NCBI GenBank assembly: GCA_963580455.1
Contig: OY756966.1
Coordinates: forward strand, 14,387,001 to 14,451,000
From: Euonymus europaeus
Lineage: Eukaryota > Streptophyta > Magnoliopsida > Celastrales > Celastraceae
DNA length: 64,000 nucleotides
Direction: 5' to 3'
This document shows positions 50,341-62,964 of the stretch, one piece after another; position 1 is the first letter of the stretch; each line of letters opens with the position of its first letter. Both the position numbers and the translations under genes were made by a program. The notes under the pieces were generated by a model, which searched no databases, was not told where the DNA came from, and saw nothing but the letters and a program-made list of their open reading frames with translations.

Positions 50341-51507
50341 AGTTGCTCGGGATAGACTTTTAATTGTTCTTCTATGTCAAATTTTACGAGTATAAGCTTC
50401 CTACATTATTTCGATGCCAAAACACCAACTTTCTATGCCAAATAGACAAAACCGTTAAAAGCTCCTCCATAGAGAGAGTTGAGCAACTTCGGAGCATCAA
50501 AGTTGCTCGGAATAGACTTTTAATGGTTCTTCTATGTCAAATTTTACGAGTATAAGCTTCTTACATTATTTCAATGCAAAAAAACCAACTTTCTATGACA
50601 AATGGACAAAACCGTTAAAAGCTCCTCCATAGAGAGAGTTGAGCAACTTTGCACTATCAAAGTTGCTCGGGATAGACTTTTAATTGTTCTTCTATGTCAA
50701 ATTTTATGAGTATAAGCTTCCTACATTATTTCAATGTCAAAAAACCAACTTTCTATGAAAAATGGACAAAACCGTTAAAAGCTCCTCCATAGAGAGAGTT
50801 GAGCAACTTTGGACTATCAAAGTTGCTCGGGATAGACTTTTAATTGTTCTTCTATGTCAAATTTTATGAGTATAAGCTTCCTACATTATTTCGATGTCAA
50901 AAAACCAACTTTCTATGACAAATGGACAAAACCGTTAAAAGCTCCTCCATAGAGAGAGTTGAGCAACTTCGGACTATCAAAGTTGCTCGGGATGGACTTT
51001 TAATTGTTCTTCTATGTCAAATTTTATGAGTATAAGCTTCCTACATTATTTCGATGCCAAAATACCAACTTTCTATGAAAAATAGACAAAAATGTTAAAA
51101 GCTCCTCCATAGAGAGAGTTGAGCAACTTCGGACTATCAAAGTTGCTCGGGATAGACTTTTAATTGTTCTTCTATGTCAAATTTTACGAGTATAAGCTTC
51201 CTAGATTATTTCGAGTCCAAAACATCAACTTTCTATGACAAATGGACAAAAATGTTAAAGGCTCCTCCATAGAGAGAGTTGAGCTACTTCGGACTATCAA
51301 AGTTGCTCGTGATAGACTTTTTATTGTTTTTCTATGTCAAATTTTACGAGTATAAGCTTCCTACATTATTTCGATGCCAAAACACCAACTTTCTATGACA
51401 AATAGACAAAACCGTTAAAAGCTCCTCCATAGAGAGAGTTGAGCAACTTCGGACTATCAAAGTTGCTCGGAATAGAATTTTAATTGTTCTTCTATGTCAA
51501 ATTTTAC
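50341..51507 (+). repeat. 19-monomer-offset duplicate, copy 1
   Basis: It matches 53381-54547 at exactly 3040 bp. Shared private variants are TTTCAATGCAAAAAAACC, CTTTGCACTATC and GGGATGGAC. Confidence 0.88.
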
Positions 51508-51751
51508 GAGTATAAGCTTCCTAGATTATTTCGATGCCAAAACACCAACTTTCTATGACAAATGGACAAAACCGTTAAAAGCTCCTCCATAGAGAGAGTT
51601 GAGCAACTTCGGACTATCAAAGTTGCTCGGGATAGACTTTTAATTGTTCTTCTATGTCAAATTTTACGAGTATAAGCTTCCTACATTATTTCGATGCCAA
51701 AACACCAACTTTCTATGACAAATAGACAAAACCGTTAAAAGCTCCTCCATA

Positions 51752-52000
51752 GAGAGAGATGAGCAACTTCGGACCATCAAAGTTGCTCGGTGTACAATTT
51801 CTATTGTTCTTATATGTCAAATTTTATGAGTATAAGCTTCCTAGATTATTTCGATGCCAAAACACCAACTTTCTTTGATAAATGGACAAAACCGTTAAAA
51901 GCTTCTCCATAGAGAGAGTTGAGCAACTTCGGACTATCAAAATTGTTCAAGATAGACTTTTAATTGTTCTTCTATGTCAAATTTTACGAGTATAAGCTTC
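51752..52000 (+). repeat. Partial divergent cassette (5' part)
   Basis: The 5' portion through TTCAAGATAG is normal. The next monomer is then an ordinary AATAG type followed by a CAATGTTGC monomer, marking the start of the 3520-bp-offset duplicate at about 52000. Confidence 0.82.
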
Positions 52001-53393
52001 CTACATTATTTCGATGCCAAAACACCAACTTTCTATGACAAATAGACAAAACCGTTAAAAGCTCCTCCATAGAGAGAGTTGAGCAACTTTGGACTATCAA
52101 TGTTGCTCGGGATAGACTTTTAATTGTTCTTCTATGTCAAATTTTATGAGTATAAGCTTCCTACATTATTTCGATGTCAAAAAACCAACTTTCTATGACA
52201 AATGGACAAAACCGTTAAAAGCTCCTCCATAGAGAGAGTTGAGCAACTTCAGACTATCAAAGTTGCTCGGGATAGACTTTTAATTTTTCTTCTATGTCAA
52301 ATTTTACGAGTATAAGCTTCATAGATTATTTCGAGTCCAAAACACCAACGTTCTATGACAAATAGACAAAAACGTTAAAAGCTCCTCCATAGAGAGAGTT
52401 GGCCAATTTCGGACTATCGAAGTTGCTCGGAATAGACTTTTAATTGTCCTTCTATGTCAAATTTTACGAGTATAAGCTTCCTACATTATTTCGATGCCAA
52501 AAAACCAACTTTCTATGAGAAAGAGACAAAATCGTTAAAAGCTCCTCCATAGAGAGAGTTGAGCAACTTCGGACTATCAAAGTTGCTCGGAATAGAATTT
52601 TAATTGTTCTTCTAGGTCAAATTTTACGAGTATAAGCTTCCTACAGTATTTCGATGCCCAAAAACCAACTTTCTATGACAAATGGACAAAGCCGTTAAAA
52701 GCTCCTCCATAGAGAGAGTTGAGCAACTTCGGACTATCAAAGTTGCTCGGGATAGACTTTTAATTGTTCTTCTATGTCAAATTTTACGAGTATAAGCTTC
52801 CTACATTATTTCGATGCCAAAACAACAACTTTCTATGACAAATAGACAAAACCGTTAAAAGCTCCTCCACAGAGAGAGTTGAGCAACTTCGGACTTTCAA
52901 AGTTGTTCGGGATAAACTTTTTATTGTTCTTCTACGTCAAATTTTACGAGTATATGCTTCCAACATTATTTCGATGCCAAAACACCAACTTTCTATGACA
53001 AATGGACAAAACCGTTAAAAGCTCCTCCATAGAGAGAGTTGAGCAACTTCGGACTATCAAAGTTGCTCGGAATAGACTTTTAATGGTTCTTCTATGTCAA
53101 ATTTTACGAGTATAAGCTTCCTACATTATTTCAATGCCAAAAAACAAACTTTCTATGACAAATGGACAAAACCGTTAAAAGCTCCTCCATAGAGAGAGTT
53201 GAGCAACTTCAGACTATCAAAGTTGCTCGGGATAGACTTTTAATTGTTCTTCTATGTCAAATTTTATGAGTATAAGCTTCCTACATTATTTCGATGTCAA
53301 AAAACCAACTTTCTATGACAAATGGACAAAACCGTTAAAAGCTCCTCCATAGAGAGAGTTGAGCAACTTCAGACTATCAAAGTTGCTCGGGAT
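52000..53393 (+). repeat. 22-monomer-offset duplicate, copy 2
   Basis: This is the partner of 48480-49873. It begins where a truncated divergent cassette ends and stops at about 53393, where the sequence switches to the 3040-bp-offset duplicate. Private changes are CTACAGTATT, AACAACAAC and CCACAGAGAG. Confidence 0.88.
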
Positions 53394-54547
53394 AGACTTT
53401 TAATTGTTCTTCTATGTCAAATTTTACGAGTATAAGCTTCCTACATTATTTCGATGCCAAAACACCAACTTTCTATGCCAAATGGACAAAACCGTTAAAA
53501 GCTCCTCCATAGAGAGAGTTGAGCAACTTCGGAGCATCAAAGTTGCTCGGAATAGACTTTTAATGGTTCTTCTATGTCAAATTTTACGAGTATAAGCTTC
53601 CTACATTATTTCAATGCAAAAAAACCAACTTTCTATGACAAATGGACAAAACCGTTAAAAGCTCCTCCATAGAGAGAGTTGAGCAACTTTGCACTATCAA
53701 AGTTGCTCGGGATAGACTTTTAATTGTTCTTATATGTCAAATTTTATGAGTATAAGCTTCCTACATTATTTCGATGTCAAAAAACCAACTTTCTATGACA
53801 AATGGACAAAACCGTTAAAAGCTCCTCCATAGAGAGAGTTGAGCAACTTTGGACTATCAAAGTTGCTCGGGATAGACTTTTAATTGTTCTTCTATGTCAA
53901 ATTTTATGAGTATAAGCTTCCTACATTATTTCGATGTCAAAAAACCAACTTTCTATGACAAATGAACAAAACCGTTAAAAGCTCCTCCATAGAGAGAGTT
54001 GAGCAACTTCGGACTATCAAAGTTGCTCGGGATGGACTTTTAATTGTTCTTCTATGTCAAATTTTATGAGTATAAGCTTCCTACATTATTTCGATGCCAA
54101 AACACCAACTTTCTACGAAAAATAGACAAAAATGTTAAAAGCTCCTCCATAGAGAGAGTTGAGCAACTTCGGACTATCAAAGTTGCTCGGGATAGACTTT
54201 TAATTGTTCTTCTATGTCAAATTTTACGAGTATAAGCTTCCTAGATTATTTCGAGTCCAAAACATCAACTTTCTATGACAAATGGACAAAAATGTTAAAG
54301 GCTCCTCCATAGAGAGAGTTGAGCTACTTCGGACTATCAAAGTTGCTCGTGATAGACTTTTTATTGTTTTTCTATGTCAAATTTTACGAGTATAAGCTTC
54401 CTACATTATTTCGATGCCAAAACACCAACTTTCTATGACAAATAGACAAAACCGTTAAAAGCTCCTCCATAGAGAGAGTTGAGCAACTTCGGACTATCAA
54501 AGTTGCTCGGAATAGAATTTTAATTGTCCTTCTATGTCAAATTTTAC
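53381..54547 (+). repeat. 19-monomer-offset duplicate, copy 2
   Basis: It joins directly to the right end of the 3520-bp-offset duplicate. At 53361-53395 the left side still carries AACTTCAGAC as near 49841, and the right side follows the monomer at 50341. The local region is therefore a three-way mosaic. Confidence 0.88.
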
Positions 54548-55591
54548 GAGTATAAGCTTCCTACATTATTTCAATGGAAAAAAACCAACTTTCTATGACA
54601 AATGGACAAAACCGTTAAAAGCTCCTCCATAGAGAGAGTTGAGCAACTTTGGACTATCAAAGTTGCTCGGGATAGACTTTTAATTGTTCTTCTATGTCAA
54701 ATTTTACGAGTATAAGCTTCCTACATTATTTCGATGCCAAAACACCAACTTTCTATGCCAAATGGACAAAACCGTTAAAAGCTCCTCCATAGAGAGAGTT
54801 GAGCAACTTCGGAGCATCAAAGTTGCTCGGAATAGACTTTTAATGGTTCTTCTATGTCAAATTTTACGAGTATAAGCTTCCTACATTATTTCAATGCAAA
54901 AAAACCAACTTTCTATGACAAATGGACAAAACCGTTAAAAGCTCCTCCATAGAGAGAGTTGAGCAACTTCGGACTATCAAAGTTGCTCGGGATAGACTTT
55001 TAATTGTTCTTCTATGTCAAATTTTACGAGTATAAGCTTCCTAGATTATTTCGATGTCAAAAAACCAACTTTCTATGACAAATGGACAAAAATGTTAAAG
55101 GCTCCTCCATAGAGAGAGTTGAGCTACTTCGGACTATCAAAGTTGCTCGTGATAGACTTTTTATTGTTTTTCTATGTCAAATTTTACGAGTATAAGCTTC
55201 CTACATTATTTCGATGCCAAAACACCAACTTTCTATGACAAATAGACAAAACCGTTAAAAGCTCCTCCATAGAGAGAGTTGAGCAACTTCGGACTATCAA
55301 AGTTGCTCGGAATAGAATTTTAATTGTTCTTCTATGTCAAATTTTACGAGTATAAGCTTCCTACATTATTTCGATGCCAAAACACCAACTTTCTTTGACA
55401 AATGGACAAAACCGTTAAAAGCTCCTCCATAGAGAGAGTTGAGCAACTTCGGACTATCAAAGTTGCTCGGGATAGACTTTTAATTGTTCTTCTATGTCAA
55501 ATTTTACGAGTATAAGCTTCCTACTTTATTTCGATGCCAAAACACCAACTTTCTATGACAAATAGACAAAACCGTTAAAAGCTCCTCCATA

Positions 55592-56151
55592 GAGAGAGAT
55601 GAGCAACTTCGGACCATCAAAGTTACTCGGTGTACAATTTCTATTGTTCTTATATGTCAAATTTTATGAGTATAAGCTTCCTAGATTATTTCGATGCCAA
55701 AACACCAACTTTCTTTGATAAATGGACAAAACCGTTAAAAGCTTCTCCATAGAGAGAGTTGAGCAACTTCGGACTATCAAAATTGTTCAAGATAGACTTT
55801 TAATTGTTCTTCTATGTCAAATTTTACGAGTATAAGCTTCCTACATTATTTCGATGCCAAAAAACCAACTTTCTATGACAAATGGACAAAACCGTTAAAA
55901 GCTCATCCATAGAGAGAGTTGGGCAACTTCGGACCATCGAAGTTGCTCGGTGTCTAATTTTTATTGTTCTCATATGTAAAATTTTACGAGTATAAGCTTC
56001 AGAGATTATTTCGATGCCAAAACACCAACTTTTTATGACAAATAGATAAAACCGTTAAGAGCTCTTCCATAGATAGTTGAGAAACTTCGGACCATCAAAG
56101 TTGCTCGATGTACACTTTTTATTGTGCTTCAATGTCAAATTTTATGACTAT
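55592..56151 (+). repeat. Divergent 560-bp cassette, copy 7
   Basis: The full marker order is present, 11677 bp after copy 6. The gap contains only one partial cassette. Private changes are GTTACTCGG, TTGGGCAAC and ATTGTGCTTC. Confidence 0.87.
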
Positions 56152-57482
56152 AAGCTTCCTACATTATTTCGATGCCGAAAAACTAACTTTCTATGACAAA
56201 TGGACAAAACCGTTAAAAGCTCCTCCATAGAGAGAGTTGAGGAACTTCGGACTATCAAAGTTGCTCGGGATAGACTTTTAATTGTTCTTCTATGTCAAAT
56301 ATTACGAGTATAAGCTTCCTACATTATTTCGATGCCAAAACACCAACTTTCTATGACAAATAGACAAAACCGTTAAAAGCTCCTCCATAGAGAGAGTTGA
56401 GCAACTTCGGACTATCAAAGTTGTTCGGTGTAGACTTTTTATTGTTTTTCTACGTCAAATTTTACGAGTATATGCTTCCTACATTATTTTGATGCCAAAA
56501 CACCAACTTTCTATGACAAATGGACAAAACCGTTAAAAGCTCCTCCATAGAGAGAGTTGAGCAACTTCGGACTATCAAAGTTGCTCGGAATAGACTTTTA
56601 ATTATTCTTCTATGTCAAATTTTACGAGTATAAGCTTCCTACATTATTTCGATGCCAAAACACCAACTTTCTATGAGAAATGGACAAAACCGTTAAAAGC
56701 TCCTCCATAGAGAGAGTTGAGCAACTTCAGACTATCAAAGTTGCTCGGGATAGACTTTTAATTGTCCTTCTATGTCAAATTTTACGAGTATAAGCTTCCT
56801 ACATTATTTCGATGTCAAAAAACCAATTTTCTATGACAAATGGACAAAACCGTTAAAAGCTCCTCCATAGAGAGAGTTGAGCAACTTCAGACTATCAAAG
56901 TTGCTCGGGATAGACTTTTAATTGTTCTTCTATGTCAAATTTTACGAGTATAAGCTTCATAGATTATTTCGAGTCCAAAACACCAACGTTATATGACAAA
57001 TAGACAAAACCGTTAAAAGCTCCTTCATAGAGAGAGTTGAGCAACTTCGGACTATCAAAGTTGTTCGGGATAGACTTTTTATTGTTCTTCTACGTCAAAT
57101 TTTACGAGTATAAGCTTCCTACATTATTTCGATGCCAAAAAACCAACTTTCTATGACAAATGGACAAAACCGTTAAAAGCTCCTCCATAGAGAGAGTTGA
57201 GCAACTTCGGACTATCAAAGTTGCTCGGAATAGACCTTTAATTGTTCTTCTATGTCAAATTTTATGAGTATAAGCTTCCTACATTATTTCGATGTCAAAA
57301 AACCAACTCTCTATGACAAATGGACAAAACCGTTAAAAGCTCCTCCATAGAGAGAGTTGAGCAACTTCGGAGCATCAAAGTTGCTCGGAATAGACTTTTA
57401 ATGGTTCTTCTATGTCAAATTTTACGAGTATAAGCTTCCTACATTATTTCAATGCCAAAAAACCAACTTTCTATGACAAATG

Positions 57483-60360
57483 GACAAAACCGTTAAAAGC
57501 TCCTCCATAGAGAGAGTTGAGCAACTTTGGACTATCAAAGTTGCTCGGGATAGACTTTTAATTGTTCTTCTATGTCAAATTTTATGAGTATAAGCTTCCT
57601 ACATTATTTCGATGCCAAAACACCAACTTTCTATGAAAAATAGACAAAAATGTTAAAAGCTCCTCCATAGAGAGAGTTGAGCAACTTCGGACTATCAAAG
57701 TTGCTCGGGATAGACTTTTAATTGTTCTTCTATGTCAAATTTTACGAGTATAAGCTTCCTAGATTATTTCGAGTCCAAAACATCAACTTTCTATGACAAA
57801 TGGACAAAAATGTTAAAGGCTCCTCCATAGAGAGAGTTGAGCTACTTCGGACTATCAAAGTTGCTCGTGATAGACTTTTTATTGTTTTTCTATGTCAAAT
57901 TTTACGAGTATAAGCTTCCTACATTATTTCGATGCCAAAACACCAACTTTCTATGACAAATAGACAAAACCGTTAAAAGCTCCTCCATAGAGAGAGTTGA
58001 GCAACTTCGGACTATCAAAGTTGCTCGGGATAGACTTTTAATTGTTCTTCTATGTCAAATTTTACGAGTATAAGCTTCCTACATTATTTCGATGCCAAAA
58101 CACCAACTTTCTATGACAAATAGACAAAACCGATAAAAGCTCCTCCATAGAGAGAGATGAGAAACTTCGGACCATCAAAGTTGCTCGGTGTACAATTTCT
58201 ATTGTTCTTATATGTCAAATTTTATGAGTATAAGCTTCCTAGATTATTTCGATGCCAAAACACCAACTTTCTTTGATAAATGGAAAAAACCGTTAAAAGC
58301 TTCTCCATAGAGAGAGTTGAGCAACTTCGGACTATCAAAATTGTTCAAGATAGACTTTTAATTGTTCTTCTATGTCAAATTTTACGAGTATAAGCTTCCT
58401 ACATTATTTCGATGCCAAAAAACCAACTTTCTATGACAAATGGACAAAACCGTTAAAAGCTCATCCATAGAGAGAGTTGAGCAACTTCGGACCATCAAAG
58501 TTGCTCGGTGTCTAATTTTTATTGTTCTCATATGTAAAATTTTACGAGTATAAGCTTCAGAGATTATTTCGATGCCAAAACACCAACTTTTTATGACAAA
58601 TAGATAAAACCGTTAAGAGCTCTTCCATAGATAGTTGAGAAACTTCGGACCATCAAAGTTGCTCGATGTACACTTTTTATTGTTCTTCAATGTCAAATTT
58701 TATGACTATAAGCTTCCTACATTATTTCGATGCCAAAAAACTAACTTTCTATGACAAATGGACAAAAACGTTAAAAGCTCCTCCACAGAGAGAGTTGAGC
58801 AACTTCGGACTATCAAAGTTGCTCGGGATAGACTTTTAATTGTTCTTCTATGTCAAATTTTACGAGTATAAGCTTCCTACATTATTTCGATGCCAAAACA
58901 CCAACTTTCTATGACAAATAGATAAAACCGTTAAAAGCTCCTCCATAGAGAGAGTTGAGCAACTTCGGACTATCAAAGTTGTTCGATATAGACTTTTTAT
59001 TGTTCTTCTACGTCAAATTTTACGAGTATATGCTTCCTACATTATTTCGATGCCAAAACACCAACTTTCTATGACAAATGGACAAAACCGTTAAAAGCTC
59101 CTCCATAGAGAGAGTTGAGCAACTTCGGACTATCAAAGTTGCTCGGAATAGACTTTTAATGGTTCTTCTATGTCAAATTTTACGAGTATAAGCTTCCTAC
59201 ATTATTTCAATGCCAAAAAATCAACTTTCTATGACAAATGGACAAAACCGTTAAAAGCTCCTCCATAGAGAGAGTTGAGCAACTTTGGACTATCAAAGTT
59301 GCTCGGGATAGACTTTTAATTGTTCTTCTATGTCAAATTTTATGAGTATAAGCTTCCTACATTATTTCGATGTCAAAAAACCAACTTTCTATGACAAATG
59401 GACAAAACCGTTAAAAGCTCCTCCATAGAGAGAGTTGAGCAACTTCAGACTATCAAAGTTGCTCGGGATAGACTTTTAATTTTTCTTCTATGTCAAATTT
59501 TACGAGTATAAGCTTCATAGATTATTTCGAGTCCAAAACACCAACGTTCTATGACAAATAGACAAAAACGTTAAAAGCTCCTCCATAGAGAGAGTTGGGC
59601 AATTTCGGACTATCGAAGTTGCTCGGAATAGACTTTTAATTGTCCTTCTATGTCAAATTTTACGAGTATAAGCTTCCTACATTATTTCGATGCCAAAAAA
59701 CCAACTTTCTATGAGAAAGAGACAAAACCGTTAAAAGCTCCTCCATAGAGAGAGTTGAGCAACTTCGGACTATCAAAGTTGCTCGGAATAGAATTTTAAT
59801 TCTTCTTCTATGTCAAATTTTACGAGTATAAGCTTCCTATATTATTTCGATGCCAAAACACCAACTTTCTATGACAAATAGACAAAACCGTTAAAAGCTC
59901 CTCCATAGAGAGAGTTGAGCAACTTTGGACTATCAAAGTTGCTCGGGATAGACTTTTAATTGTTCTTCCATGTCAAATTTTATGAGTATAAGCTTCCTAC
60001 ATTATTTCGATGTCAAAAAACCAACTTTCTATGACAAATGGACAAAACCGTTAAAAGCTCCTCCATAGAGAGAGTTGAGCAACTTCGGACTTTCAAAGTT
60101 GTTCGGGATAAACTTTTTATTGTTCTTCTACGTCAAATTTTACGAGTATATGCTTCCAACATTATTTCGATGCCAAAACACCAACTTTCTATGACAAATG
60201 GACAAAAACGTTAAAAGCTCCTCCATAGAGAGAGTTGGGCAATTTCGGACTATCGAAGTTGCTCGGAATAGACTTTTAATTGTCCTTCTATGTCAAATTT
60301 TACGAGTATAAGCTTCCTACATTATTTCGATGCCAAAAAACCAACTTTCTATGAGAAAGA
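57483..60360 (+). repeat. 18-monomer HOR unit near right end, copy 1
   Basis: Positions 57483-60086 match 60361-62964 at an offset of 2878 bp (18 monomers minus 2 bp). Shared private variants include CGATAAAAGC, GATAAATGGAAAAAACC, ACAAAAACGTT with CCACAGAGAG, AGATAAAACCGTTAAAAG, AAAAAATCAAC and TTCTTCCATG. The last part of this copy (60087-60360) differs from what follows in copy 2. Confidence 0.9.
58150..58709 (+). repeat. Divergent 560-bp cassette, copy 8
   Basis: The full marker order is present, 2558 bp after copy 7. Immediately upstream the variant CGATAAAAGC replaces CGTTAAAAGC, and this copy has GAGATGAGAAAC and GATAAATGGAAAAAACC. All three are shared with copy 9. Confidence 0.88.
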
Positions 60361-62964
60361 GACAAAACCGTTAAAAGCTCCTCCATAGAGAGAGTTGAGC
60401 AACTTTGGACTATCAAAGTTGCTCGGGATAGACTTTTAATTGTTCTTCTATGTCAAATTTTATGAGTATAAGCTTCCTACATTATTTCGATGCCAAAACA
60501 CCAACTTTCTATGAAAAATAGACAAAAATGTTAAAAGCTCCTCCATAGAGAGAGTTGAGCAACTTCGGACTATCAAAGTTGCTCGGGATAGACTTTTAAT
60601 TGTTCTTCTATGTCAAATTTTACGAGTATAAGCTTCCTAGATTATTTCGAGTCCAAAACATCAACTTTCTATGACAAATGGACAAAAATGTTAAAGGCTC
60701 CTCCATAGAGAGAGTTGAGCTACTTCGGACTATCAAAGTTGCTCGTGATAGACTTTTTATTGTTTTTCTATGTCAAATTTTACGAGTATAAGCTTCCTAC
60801 ATTATTTCGATGCCAAAACACCAACTTTCTATGACAAATAGACAAAACCGTTAAAAGCTCCTCCATAGAGAGAGTTGAGCAACTTCGGACTATCAAAGTT
60901 GCTCGGGATAGACTTTTAATTGTTCTTCTATGTCAAATTTTACGAGTATAAGCTTCCTACATTATTTCGATGCCAAAACACCAACTTTCTATGACAAATA
61001 GACAAAACCGATAAAAGCTCCTCCATAGAGAGAGATGAGAAACTTCGGACCATCAAAGTTGCTCGGTGTACAATTTCTATTGTTCTTATATGTCAAATTT
61101 TATGAGTATAAGCTTCCTAGATTATTTCGATGCCAAAACACCAACTTTCTTTGATAAATGGAAAAAACCGTTAAAAGCTTCTCCATAGAGAGAGTTGAGC
61201 AACTTCGGACTATCAAAATTGTTCAAGATAGACTTTTAATTGTTCTTCTATGTCAAATTTTACGAGTATAAGCTTCCTACATTATTTCGATGCCAAAAAA
61301 CCAACTTTCTATGACAAATGGACAAAACCGTTAAAAGCTCATCCATAGAGAGAGTTGAGCAACTTCGGACCATCAAAGTTGCTCGGTGTCTAATTTTTAT
61401 TGTTCTCATATGTAAAATTTTACGAGTATAAGCTTCAGAGATTATTTCGATGCCAAAACACCAACTTTTTATGACAAATAGATAAAACCGTTAAGAGCTC
61501 TTCCATAGATAGTTGAGAAACTTCGGACCATCAAAGTTGCTCGATGTACACTTTTTATTGTTCTTCAATGTCAAATTTTATGACTATAAGCTTCCTACAT
61601 TATTTCGATGCCAAAAAACTAACTTTCTATGACAAATGGACAAAAACGTTAAAAGCTCCTCCACAGAGAGAGTTGAGCAACTTCGGACTATCAAAGTTGC
61701 TCGGGATAGACTTTTAATTGTTCTTCTATGTCAAATTTTACGAGTATAAGCTTCCTACATTATTTCGATGCCAAAACACCAACTTTCTATGACAAATAGA
61801 TAAAACCGTTAAAAGCTCCTCCATAGAGAGAGTTGAGCAACTTCGGACTATCAAAGTTGTTCGAGATAGACTTTTTATTGTTCTTCTACGTCAAATTTTA
61901 CGAGTATATGCTTCCTACATTATTTCGATGCCAAAACACCAACTTTCTATGACAAATGGACAAAACCGTTAAAAGCTCCTCCATAGAGAGAGTTGAGCAA
62001 CTTCGGACTATCAAAGTTGCTCGGAATAGACTTTTAATGGTTCTTCTATGTCAAATTTTACGAGTATAAGCTTCCTACATTATTTCAATGCCAAAAAATC
62101 AACTTTCTATGACAAATGGACAAAACCGTTAAAAGCTCCTCCATAGAGAGAGTTGAGCAACTTTGGACTATCAAAGTTGCTCGGGATAGACTTTTAATTG
62201 TTCTTCTATGTCAAATTTTATGAGTATAAGCTTCCTACATTATTTCGATGTCAAAAAACCAACTTTCTATGACAAATGGACAAAACCGTTAAAAGCTCCT
62301 CCATAGAGAGAGTTGAGCAACTTCAGACTATCAAAGTTGCTCGGGATAGACTTTTAATTTTTCTTCTATGTCAAATTTTACGAGTATAAGCTTCATAGAT
62401 TATTTCGAGTCCAAAACACCAACGTTCTATGACAAATAGACAAAAACGTTAAAAGCTCCTCCATAGAGAGAGTTGGGCAATTTCGGACTATCGAAGTTGC
62501 TCGGAATAGACTTTTAATTGTCCTTCTATGTCAAATTTTACGAGTATAAGCTTCCTACATTATTTCGATGCCAAAAAACCAACTTTCTATGAGAAAGAGA
62601 CAAAACCGTTAAAAGCTCCTCCATAGAGAGAGTTGAGCAACTTCGGACTATCAAAGTTGCTCGGAATAGAATTTTAATTCTTCTACTATGTCAAATTTTA
62701 CGAGTATAAGCTTCCTATATTATTTCGATGCCAAAACACCAACTTTCTATGACAAATAGACAAAACCGTTAAAAGCTCCTCCATAGAGAGAGTTGAGCAA
62801 CTTTGGACTATCAAAGTTGCTCGGGATAGACTTTTAATTGTTCTTCCATGTCAAATTTTATGAGTATAAGCTTCCTACATTATTTCGATGTCAAAAAACC
62901 AACTTTCTATGACAAATGGACAAAACCGTTAAAAGCTCCTCCATAGAGAGAGTTGAGCAACTTC
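60361..62964 (+). repeat. 18-monomer HOR unit near right end, copy 2
   Basis: Differences from copy 1 are few: TTCGAGATAG here against TTCGATATAG at about 58982, and TTCTTCTACTATG against TTCTTCTTCTATG at about 62679. After 62964 it switches to the AACTTCAGAC / GGCCAATTTC series also seen at 48.8 and 52.3 kb. Confidence 0.9.
61028..61587 (+). repeat. Divergent 560-bp cassette, copy 9
   Basis: It lies 2878 bp after copy 8 and shares its private variants, so the two descend from one recent duplication of an 18-monomer unit. Confidence 0.88.
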
